Part shown: positions 34,849 through 44,831 of the stretch, piece by piece | How the letters are laid out: the number at the start of each line of letters is the position of its first letter | Numbering within the stretch: the stretch's first letter is position 1 | Source: Epiperipatus broadwayi | Lineage: Eukaryota; Onychophora; Udeonychophora; Euonychophora; Peripatidae | Direction of reading: 5' to 3' | Assembly: GCA_028023455.1 (NCBI GenBank) | Contig: JAQFVV010012405.1 | Coordinates: forward strand, 12,199,423 to 12,263,422 | Length of the DNA: 64,000 nucleotides | Program-made: the position numbers and the translations under genes | The notes under the pieces: generated by a model | The model's input: the letters and a program-made list of their open reading frames with translations, nothing else | Databases searched by the model: none | Told to the model about the DNA's origin: nothing

Positions 34849-36575
34849 AGGAGTAATTATACTTATGCTATTGTTTATCTATACGCTCAAGGAATCAAGA
34901 TAAATACGTCACGTGTATATACAGTAAGTTAATTTATTTTAACGATTCTTAAAATGACTTATAAGATTATAAATTAATAACTTAAAACAAAACACGTAAA
35001 TAATTTGCTTGAGTCAAATGTCTAAAAGAAAGATGATTTGATATATATTTTTGAAGAAATTATTTTGGTAATTCCTTAAAAAAAAAGACATTAAAAGAAG
35101 AATTTACAAATGCAAGCATAATTTTGTTTGAATTAAAATCGTAAAAGCAAATCTTTTAAATTGATTTAAAAACGTTGATAATTAATCAACAAATACCCAT
35201 TAAAATTGACTATACTTTTGAGAACTTATAAATTGAAATTAATTTTAAATTGTGTCTATATTTTGTTTATACACACGTATAGATAGGAAATTTGTTTTCC
35301 AAATGAATTAATTATGAAAAAATATAACTATTATTGTAACAAATTAAAATATGTAACTTTTTGTCAGTGTGCGAATACATGCACACACATATATGGAAAA
35401 ATTTAAACAATTATAGTATTTTTTTTTATGTATACGATTGTAATATAAGTCAATTTTACTGTATATTTATGTGTGCACATATATGTCAATGCTTGTCAAA
35501 TAGGACATATGTGCAAATTTAAGCCTTTTGTTATTGAATATTAATTGTATATACCTAAATCGCGCGTTTGTGCGCATATACATGTAAAGATTAATCTTTT
35601 TTTATATAATTATTTTATATTAATTGAAATGTATTCATCATATGTTATAAAACGCCCGTCTGTGTACGGATATATATATATGCGTTTATAGAAATTTATA
35701 AAAAATATTGTAAATCAATATAATAACTTTAATTATGTATACTTTTCAAAATCAGAACTCTTATAAGACCTTACATATCATTTTTTTTATTGTTATTAAT
35801 AAATTCATTTAATTGTTTAAAATGGCTTCCATCATCTCTTGTTCACATACAGTAGTAGAGCCCATGTTCTCTGAGCTAGATTTCAGACACGGATAAATGG
35901 GGATATGTTTAGTGCTTTGGGCATCCAGAGATGATCAATCATCATCCTGGTTGGCACAAAAGAGGATACTCTTTAAAGCCCATGCACTATTATTTTTTAT
36001 TTTACTTTAATCTTATTAAAAATTTAGGTTTATAGTTGGCCAGTACAAGTGGCCTGAGCATTGATGATGATCAGCATGTTTTAATGTTCCAGCATTAGTG
36101 TTTAGATTTTCTAGTTGTGTATTTTAATGGATGGGCACTAAGCTGGTGCATCCAAGTCATGTTTATATAATTGCCCAAGCTGGCAAAAGGCTCAGTAGTT
36201 AGCCTGGTCTACAGAAGACCCATTTCCAATCCAGTCACAAGGTTGACTGTTGATTTATTGTACTGATTTTTTTATTCCCATCATTGATGATGATGGATGA
36301 TTCTCTTAATATTTACTTATACTTACTTTGATTTATTATAATGCTGGTTGAATTCATAATTATGCTTTTAGTTGCTCTTATGAGTTAGCTTCTGATCTCT
36401 CAATGATCTCTCAATGTTCACAGAGATTTTAATCTCATGCTCTTATAAATATGTATTACTTACAATAATTTTGCAAATTATTGATTTTTGATTTTAAATA
36501 GACTGGGCGTGATGATGATTGTTTCCATCACCCAGTTTCACCACTCCTGCCTACCCCCATCCTGTTACAATATAT

Positions 36576-38613
36576 TGTAACGATATATAAATATGTCGTT
36601 ATATTAATTTAAAATAAAAACTTAAAAGTTCGCAAATAAAAGTAAAAAACTAAACGCTAAAATTAAAATGTTTGTTAAACGTATATACATTCGCACAGAG
36701 GCCAAACTTTAAAAATATTTTTAAAAAAAAAAACAAATAAGTATTTGAACGTACTTTTTTATAAAAAAGTACAAGATTTAAAAATAAAACAGGTATTAAT
36801 TAATGTAATCTGTAAATGGAAATGATTGTTTATGAATTATCGAAAACCAAACTGGCCCTGGGGCTCTTGTATAATTAAAATGATCTGATGAAAGATAGAT
36901 AAGAAAATAAAGAGAAATTAGCTTGACCGATGGAAGCACTAAGCCTTGGCTCGGACCCTAATAAAAGTGATGGATTAGTGACGTTTTGTTGATTGAATCC
37001 GTGTGGATAATATAAAAAGGGAAATACAGTTTTTTCTGACAGTTCCAGCATTTTGTGTTTGAGAGATGTGGTAGGACGCACATACCACACTCTCTATTTA
37101 AAAAAAAAATGAAAAGACTGTGATACCTTGAACCAGCTATTGCCATCTCCAGAACATTATCTTCCAATGGAGGCATTGTGGGAATTAAAAGCAGAAACCT
37201 GGACTCTTCTACCATGAGCTATGAACTTTATAAATTAACAACAACAAAAAAAAAGTAATTAAGAACTTTTGTCATTGTTTTTTTTAAAGATTGAGCTAAT
37301 TTAAATTTTAAAATGAACTCTTATTTGATTTTCAAATTAATAATTGATTGTTTAAATTTATATAGTTAAGTTTTGCTAAAATCATTTCCATTTTATTATT
37401 TTTATTTGTAGTAATATTTATTGTAGAAATTATTAAATGCATTACATTTAAGTTGGGTATAGACATTGCATAGATTCATTAGCGGTTGATTATGTTGTGG
37501 TTTTCACAGTCGATTAGAATATATAAGTCAACGATGTCACTGTGGTGTCTTATGATGAACACCAAAGGGTCTTCTGTATTCCCTCAGCAATTGACGTTAT
37601 CGTTTGACTTTGTATTTTGATCGGTTGCGTTTAATTTGGAATGTTTTTGACCGTAGAATCTATGCAGCCGATCTATACTCGACATTATAAAACAAATTGT
37701 ATAAAAATAATCTGTGCGAATGTGTTTAAATGTTAAATTTAAGTCGGGCGTGAATGGCTATATAGTTTTGTAAAGTTATATTAAGGGAGGGTAATCTTAG
37801 GTTATTCATTTCATAGTTGAATTGGTTCAATGGATTGGATATATTTGTGTAATTGTAGATGTAGTATGAGATCCGCTATGGGCAGGATTATATATATACG
37901 CCACACACCTTCTGTTTGCCTATGGATGGGTTTGTAAGATGGCAAAGAACCGCAGTTCATTCCTATGGAGTTTTATGTTTATTGTTCTACTCGCCAACAG
38001 ATGTAGCATTCCTGGTTGGTAGAGAGACAATTTTTTCTCTAATTCTACTTGCTGTTCAGATGTATATTCCTGACAGTATAGTATTTTGTGTTGTATTTTC
38101 ATGCTACATTGAGTACATAAATGTATCAGATGGATTGGCGCCGGTTTGATTGCGAAATTTGTTGCCTAAGGTTAAATCACGGAAGAATATTTTCTTTTCA
38201 AATGCAGATCTATGTAGTCTATTCATACTCGACTCACTAAATAAATATTGAACTCATGGTTGTAATTTACTTAAATGTAAAACTAAAGATTAATAGAAAA
38301 ATCTAAAATGTTGAATTTATTCCTCAAAATTTAAATGTTATTTTATATGTGCATAAATAAATATTTTTATGTGTTAATTTCTGGCAGTGGCTTTTATTCT
38401 TTTATATTTAAGATATAAAATTTATATTTTATTATCTCTGCTACTCACTGAGCTAGTGACAATGGGCTAATGACCGAAATATAAAATAAAGTGGAATCTT
38501 AACAGCACGTATCTGCCTACTGTATAATTTTTCTAGGTTCAAATGCCTAGATGGTGCCCTGGTAGTTGCAGATACGTAGATTGCTGTCTCCACTATTGTT
38601 TTGGATCGTTATA
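36576..38613 (+). repeat. Left LTR of element Y
   Basis: Starts TGTAACGATATATAAA and ends TTTTGGATCGTTATA. The ends form an imperfect inverted repeat (TGTAACGAT versus TATAACGAT). It carries open frames (for example MWYVRPTTSLKHKM on the minus strand) that recur in the right LTR simply because the sequence is duplicated. A TTATATATATACGCC at about 37888 could be a TATA region. Confidence 0.85.
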
Positions 38614-38615
38614 AT

Positions 38616-38632
38616 TGGCGTCCCAAGTGTGG
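38616..38632 (+). promoter_or_regulatory. Probable tRNA primer-binding site
   Basis: TGGCGTCCCAAGTGTGG follows the LTR end after two bases. This is the place where the 3' end of a tRNA pairs to prime minus-strand DNA. The matching tRNA is not identified. Confidence 0.6.
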
Positions 38633-38713
38633 CCTTACCTCAGAGATTGACCCTGAGAAGGGGAATTGATGATGATGAAATTTTCTATCTTTAATAAATC
38701 ACGAGTGCCCTGA

Positions 38714-38935
38714 GAATTTTAAAAGTGAATCATGCAAATAACATTTGTTGTTTTTTCTGAAATAAGTACATTTTTGTACTAACGTAAAGTTATAGCTAGA
38801 TGTTTAATAAACCACTAGTACTTTTGAAAATAAATCATGCCCATAATATTTTTTCTGAAATTAGTATAAATATATTTGTTGTATTGACGTGGAGTTGCAG
38901 TTTGAAGTTTTGTTTAAAAAGTGCTGCCAGTAAGA
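38714..38935 (+). repeat. Diverged tandem duplication in the interior of element Y
   Basis: Two units of roughly 110 bases share AATCATGC, TTTTTTCTGAAAT, an AAGTACATTTTTGTACTAACG/ATATTTGTTGTATTGACG-like block and AGTT(A/G)(T/C)AG. They have diverged clearly, so the duplication is older than the LTR pair. Confidence 0.6.
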
Positions 38936-39321
38936 AAAATTGCGCATATGTAGAGATAAATTCGAGGAATAAAAACTAATAAATAAAATGTAATAATAAA
39001 TCTAAATCATATTTTTTTTAAAAAAAAGTCTTGTTAAATTAAAATCTAATCGTTCACCTTGCCTAAGTAATAGTTAAAGGTAGGAGAAATGAAACTTGGA
39101 AGGGAGGGGGCAGAAATTTAGCTGGTAATAGTGAATCAACAGTCAACATTTTTTTTTAATCATTATATTTGTGTGCAATTACTGTTTTGTCTTTTAAAAA
39201 AAAAAGTTTTGTCCTTTTGAAATTTTCATATATAATCAATTTGTGTAATGAAATTACTAACACTAAGTAAAGTCTTTTTTTTTTAAATGTTTTTTTTGTT
39301 TTTTGAGGAAGTTTAGTGATA

Positions 39322-41360
39322 TGTAACAATATATAAATATGTCATTACATTAATTTAAAATAAAAACTTAAAAGTTCGCAAATAAAAGTAAAAAACTAAA
39401 CGCTAAAATTAAAATGTTTGTTAAACGTATATATATTCGCACAGAGGCCAAACTCTAAAAAAATTTTTTTTAAAAAAAACAAATAAGTATTTGAACGTAC
39501 TTTTTTTATAAAAAAGTACAAGATTTAAAAATAAAACAGGTATTAATTAATGTAATCTGTAAATGGAAATTATTGTTTATGAATTATCAAAAACCAAACT
39601 GGCCCTTGGGCTCTTGTATAATTAAAATGATCTGATGAAAGATAGATAAGAAAATAAAGAGAAATTAGCTTGACCAATGGAAGTACTAAGCCTTGGCTTG
39701 GACCCTAATGAAAGTGATGGATTAGTGACATTTTGTTGATTGAATCCGTGTGGATAATATAAAAAGGGAAATACAGTTTTTTCTGACAGTTCCAGCATTT
39801 TGTGTTTGAGAGATGTGGTAGGACGCACATACCACACTCTCTATTTAAAAAAAAAATGAAAAGACTGTGATACCTTGAACCAGCTATTGCCAGCTCCAGA
39901 ACATTATCTTCCAATGGAGATGTCGCAGGAATTAAAAGCAGAAACCTGGACTCTTCTACCGTGAGCTATGAACTTTACAAATTAACAACAACAAAAAAAA
40001 AGTAATTAAGAACTTTCGTCATTGTTTTTTTTAAAGATTCAGCTAATTTAAATTTTAAAATGAACTCTTATTTGATTTTCAAATTAATAATTGATTGTTT
40101 AAATTTATATAGTTAAGTTTTGCTAAAATCATTTCCATTTTATTATTTTTATTTGTAGTAATATTTATTGTAGAAATTATTAAATGCATTACATTTAAGT
40201 TGGGTATAGACGTTGCATAGATTCGTTAGCGGTTGATTACGTTGTGGTTTTCACAGTCAATTAGAATATATAAGTCAACGATGTCACTGCAGTGTCTTAT
40301 GATGAACACCAAAGGGTCTCCTGTATTCCCTCAGCAATTGACGTTATCGATTGACTTTGTATTTTGATTGGTTGTGTTTAATTTGGAATGTTTTTGACCA
40401 TGGAATCTATGCAGCTGATCTATACTCAACATTATAAAACAAATTGTATAAAAATAATCTGTGCAAACATATTTAAATGTTAAATTTAAGTCGGGCATGA
40501 ATGGCTATATAGTTTTGTAAAGTTATATTAAGGGAGGTTAATCTTAGGTTATTCATTTTGTAGTTGAATTGGTTCAATGGATTGGATATATTTGTGTAAT
40601 TGTAGATTTAGTATGAGATCCACTACAGGCAGGATTATATATATATGCCACACCCCTGTTTGCCTATGGATGGGTTTGTAAGACGGCAAAGGACCGCAGT
40701 CCATTCCTATGGAGTTTTATGTTTATTGTTCTACTCGCCAACAGATGTAGCATTCCTGGTTGGTAGAGAGACATTTTTTCTCTAATTTTACTTGCTGTTC
40801 AGATGTACATTCCTGACAGTATAGTATTTTGTGTTGTCGTATTTTCATGCTACATTGAATACATAAATGTATCAGATGGATTGGCGCCGGTTTGATTGCG
40901 AAATTTGTTGCCTAAGGTTAAATCACGGAAGAATATTTTCTTTTCAAATGCAGATCTATGTAGTCTATTCATACTCGACTCACTAAATAAATATTAAACT
41001 CATGGTTGTAATTTACTTAAATGTAAAACTAAAGATTAATAGAAAAATCTAAAATGTTGAATTTATTCCTCAAAATTTAAATGTTATTTTATATGTGTGT
41101 AAATAAATATTTTTATGTGTTAATTTCTGGCAGTGGCTTTTATTCTTTTATATTTAAGATATAAAATTTATATTTTATTATCTCTGCTACTCACTGAGCT
41201 AGTGACAATGGGCTAATGACCAAAATATAAAATAAAGTAAAATCTTAACAGCGCATATCTGCCTACTGTATAAATTTTTCTAAGTTCAAGTGCCTAGATG
41301 GCACCCTGGTAGTTGCAGATACGTAGATTGCTGTCTCCACTATTGTTTTGGATCATTATA
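39322..41360 (+). repeat. Right LTR of element Y
   Basis: Starts TGTAACAATATATAAA and ends TTTTGGATCATTATA. It is nearly the same length as the left LTR and differs by scattered substitutions and very small indels. Confidence 0.85.
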
Positions 41361-41615
41361 ATATATATATAGTATTTATGGAGAAACTAACTTTGAATTT
41401 GGATATCTTAATAACAATTCATAAATCAGATCTTTAAGTGTTATTTTAATCTACAATGGCTACATTCAGTATGTTATGCCAGTATAGATTTTCAAATGTC
41501 CTAATAACAAATTATTGTTTTATACTGAAATGTCTTTCTCAGTATTAACTCACATAGCATAAATTTTATACCCTCTTTTTTAGTTTAGCACTATCTTATA
41601 TCTTATAGTCTAAAT

Positions 41616-42723
41616 CATGGATGGGGAGTCTCTAGTCCATAAGCAAAATCCAGTCCTCAAAAGTTCCCAATCTTGACCCCAGATATTTTTACAAACAAAT
41701 ATAAATACAAAATTTTTATTTAAACATGTGCAAATATTGGATTAAGAGTTAAGTAAAATAAAATATTTATTTTCTCAACTACATATTTTTCTTTGTTCAA
41801 CTTTTATAATAATTCTAGTTAATTCTCTCAGAGGTGCAATATTTGAGCAAATAATCTATGAAGTGTGCCCTATCTGACTGAAGATTTAATCTAAACATTT
41901 TGTTTGTTTTAAAGTGATTTTCATCTGATGAACATATAACTAGCAAAAATAAAACTCAAATTTTATTTCATTTTATATTTATTATTTTGCATCTAACTTG
42001 TTTTTATTACGATGGCTACATGAAGTAAAATAAGAAAGATTGTTACAGAAAATCATGCATTTGAAAAAAAATTGACTAATTCAAATTTTTATAGAAATTG
42101 TAAATCAATGGGTTTGATATGTCTGTAAAGAGTTTCAGCAAATAAGTAACAATTATGAAGTGATACTATTTATCACAACATTCTGACTACAGTAAAATCA
42201 TTAGAAAAGATGAAATATTAAAATAAAAAACTTAAAAAGGAGCTACAAAAAGTAGCTGACATATTTTATAAAAAGTATAAACAAGTCAGAACATTCTATG
42301 AGAGCAAATTATTTTTTTAAAAAAAGCAATAAATTTGAAACCATTATGTGATGAGGCTCATAAAAGATTGTATACTAACTTCTGTAAAATTAAAATGACT
42401 AGAACATAAAAAGAAATTTGGGAATACATGTTACAAAGATAAGTTCAAGGCAAATTAAAAAAAATTGTCTCTAAATATGGAATAGTCATTAATAATTATA
42501 ATGTTACTTTATTTGTAATTCACACAAAAATCATGACCCTCATTTAGAAGTAGAAAGTTGAAATTGGTCTGGCAATGAAAATGTTGCTCACTCTTAATGA
42601 TTACAATTATTAAATTTTTGATCAAACATAGGTTACTTTTTAAATTGATAATTCTGTGTGGCCTGCAGTTGAGTTTATAAATATCTAAATGGCTCTTAGC
42701 CAAAAAAAGTTTCCTTATCCCTG
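41616..42723. mobile_element. hAT-like DNA transposon remnant
   Basis: The left end CATGGATGGGGAGTCTC and the reverse complement of the right end (CAGGGATAAGGAAACTT) are imperfect terminal inverted repeats of hAT type. The 8-bp flanks GTCTAAAT (41608-41615) and GTTTAAAT (42724-42731) match at seven of eight positions, the expected target duplication. Near the left end AGTCCATAAGCAAAATCCAG fits the GGCC..AAATCCAG text common near hAT ends. No transposase domain can be read in the 1.1-kb interior. Confidence 0.7.
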
Positions 42724-42731
42724 GTTTAAAT

Positions 42732-44300
42732 AAAAGTATCCTTTTTTACAAATTACCCATATTTTTTCTACTTTTAAGACAAATATAAAACTTAATGCAT
42801 CTAATGTTTAGTATAATAAAAAACAAATTTATTGTATTATAATAATTGATAGTAAGAAAACAATTAACTGAATCTATTGTAAACAAAAGTAATTGTATTT
42901 TTCCATTTTTGTGATTTTATGGATATTTTAATTTTTGTGCACAAATACTATTTTAGGAGAGGTATGAGATACTGCTTGTAGGATTTATGTTACTATACCA
43001 TGTTGTAGCCACAATGGATTAACAAACTTACATAAAACACTTTTATTTTATATGAATCTTAATTTATTAAACAATAAATGATACATATTCATCTCATTTC
43101 TGGTAACATTTTTTTGTTAATGGTTGATGGAATGTCCTAGAATTGATTCTGACACTCACAAGTGTGGCATTCCATTTTTTCTGAATTCCCAAGTAATAAA
43201 ACTGTTAGCATTTTTATTTTTATTTATTTATGATATTATTAAAATATTATTCATTTAAAATCATAAATATCATTTTAAACTCTAATCTAGTTAAATTTGT
43301 ATTTTATAAAGATCACCACTAATATAAAGTTCCATCCTTTATATATCAATAATTGATTTATTATCCATATAATAATGTACAAAACAGATAAAATATTTTA
43401 TATAATATTTAATCTAAATATAGAAACATTGATTCCACTTTCTATAACATTAATTTTCTTAATATCACTGTATAGAATAAATACTATTGTTTAAGTTTAA
43501 TAAATATTGATTGAAAGCTTAAATTTCTACAGCATTTTTATGCAGTCATTTAACAATATGCAAATTTAATGTAAAATGGTGATGTAAGCTCTTTCTTGTA
43601 TGAGACTTGTACATAGATACTATGTTATTACTTCTTTTCAAACTTGCTGATTTTGTTTGACTTATGTATAAAGTTTTCAACAAACATTATTCATAAATAA
43701 ATAAGTAAAGATCTTGCGTTACAACTAATAAAAATTTGTTATACTTTTATCATTTTTACAATATTCACAATTGCATTTTTCCTGATATATCTATATATTT
43801 TAATTCAAATTTGCATATTTTTGTTCATTTGCATAATGAAGTGTTTTTTCTTCTTCTTTATAACTTAAAACTGAGTGCACTTTTGGTAAAGCTCACCATA
43901 ATGATGATTACATATTGTTTTAACTGATCCCATTATTTTTGAAGATTTTTTCTTATAATGTAATTAACTGCATGTCTATCTTTATTTGGAATAAATAGTA
44001 TTTGTTTTAATTTTCTTATTCTTGTATTTATTAGTCTATATTTTCATTGGCATACAAGCCATTGTAGAATTCTTTAAAGTACTATATATAGTAATTTCTG
44101 ATTTTCATAAGCAGTATATGTTTGTTTTATACTACTAAACATTTTTTTAATATCAGGAGAGTATTTCATACCTTTGACATTTTTATTCTCTTTTATCATT
44201 CTTCATAAAATCTTTATTTGTTTTCATTTTTTTAATCTATTAATTGTAATTATTTTCTATATTTTGTTTTTGCATTTGACTTTTTTTTTTCTCATATGTC
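42732..44300. other. Unassigned A+T-rich DNA
   Basis: No gene or repeat recognised. Confidence 0.4.
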
Positions 44301-44308
44301 ATAGCATT

Positions 44309-44392
44309 GGCCGGGATGTGAACCCACAACCATCTGCAACCAACTACTTGCTTGCAAGGCGGATGCGATGACCTCTCGGCTAACAACGCCTG
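44309..44392 (-). repeat. tRNA-like sequence (SINE head or tRNA pseudogene)
   Basis: On the minus strand: GTTAGCCGAGAGGTCATCGC (A box TAGCCGAGAGG), CCGCCTTGCAAGCAAG in the anticodon-arm position, and TTGTGGGTTCACATCCCGGC (B box GGTTCACATCC with one change). The G+C content stands out sharply from its surroundings. The long spacing between boxes suggests a class II-like (Leu/Ser-type) fold. The anticodon stem does not pair cleanly, so it is not called a functional tRNA. Confidence 0.55.
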
Positions 44393-44676
44393 ATGGACTT
44401 TTATTTTACTTTTTACTATGTATTCCAATTTTTGGAAAGTTGTTACTATCTTTTTATTGATATCTTTCAAATCAAAACCATTATTTTTTTATCATTTTAA
44501 AATATATTCTCCTATACTTACTGGAAGATTTGTGATGAGGATATGTTAGATGTGATAATATGTTGGACTATTTCCATCATCTATCAGTAAATGTTGAATC
44601 TATAGAAAATTTTATACTTTATTTAAATTTTTCAAATACATACAACTTATTAGTAATAATACACAAATAGGCAACA

Positions 44677-44741
44677 CAGGTTAGTATTCACACAATGTTT
44701 CAAATAATATTCTTCATTCTTCTTCAGGTATTGCTAGCATG
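44677..44741 (-). ncRNA. Hammerhead-like motif in PLE-2 left arm
   Basis: On the minus strand, CTGAAGA (44721-44727) and TTTGAAACATTGTGTG (GAAAC at 44697-44701) sit between CATGCTAG and CTAACCTG. Where the other arm has C at the expected cleavage nucleotide (GTGTC), this one has G. Both CpGs of the inferred CGAAACG are mutated. It is therefore expected to be inactive. Confidence 0.5.
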
Positions 44742-44761
44742 ACCAGTGACAATATTTGCAT

Positions 44762-44831
44762 AGGAGCCAAACTCATACTTTTACATTTGTAAATATTGAA
44801 TTTAAAGCAAATGCTTTAACCAACTAAGCTA
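44762..44831 (-). repeat. tRNA-like segment in PLE-2 3' region, left arm
   Basis: On the minus strand TAGCTTAGTTGG (A-box-like) is followed about 45 bases later by GAGTTTGGCTCCT (B-box-like). The same pair occurs in the right arm and in the SINE at 28.5 kb. Confidence 0.55.

Larger units (their letters stand above)
33954..36569 (+). mobile_element. Putative solo LTR X
   Basis: The segment starts TGTAACCAGTTGAG and ends CCCATCCTGTTACA, giving a short inverted terminal TGTAAC/GTTACA with the TG...CA ends typical of LTRs. ATAT lies directly on both sides (33950-33953 and 36570-36573), compatible with a 4-bp target duplication in a (TA)n tract. Inside are a TATA box with a well-placed initiator (34375-34403) and a splice-donor-like GTAAGT (34924). 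It abuts the LTR retrotransposon at 36576. No second copy is in the window, so the LTR call rests on ends and promoter only. Confidence 0.45.
36576..41360 (+). mobile_element. Non-coding LTR retrotransposon Y
   Basis: Two near-identical direct repeats of 2038-2039 bases flank a 708-base interior. Directly after the left LTR, two bases on, is TGGCGTCCCAAGTGTGG, similar to the TGGCGCCCAACGTGGGG type of tRNA primer-binding site. ATAT lies on both outer sides (36572-36575 and 41361-41364). The interior has no gag or pol frame, so the element is non-autonomous and would need enzymes supplied by another element. Purine-rich GAGGAAG stands just before the right LTR; a stronger GGAAGGGAGGGGG lies about 220 bases upstream of it. 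Differences between LTRs are mainly C/G to T/A changes, many at CpG. Confidence 0.85.

Noticed and set aside
36875-37090. Conserved 71-residue minus-strand frame repeated at 39622-39837
   Set aside because: The conservation is due to the two LTRs of element Y being duplicates; there is no domain and the frame is short.
37916-38149. 77-residue frame in the left LTR
   Set aside because: Interrupted in the right LTR by small indels; no recognisable protein.
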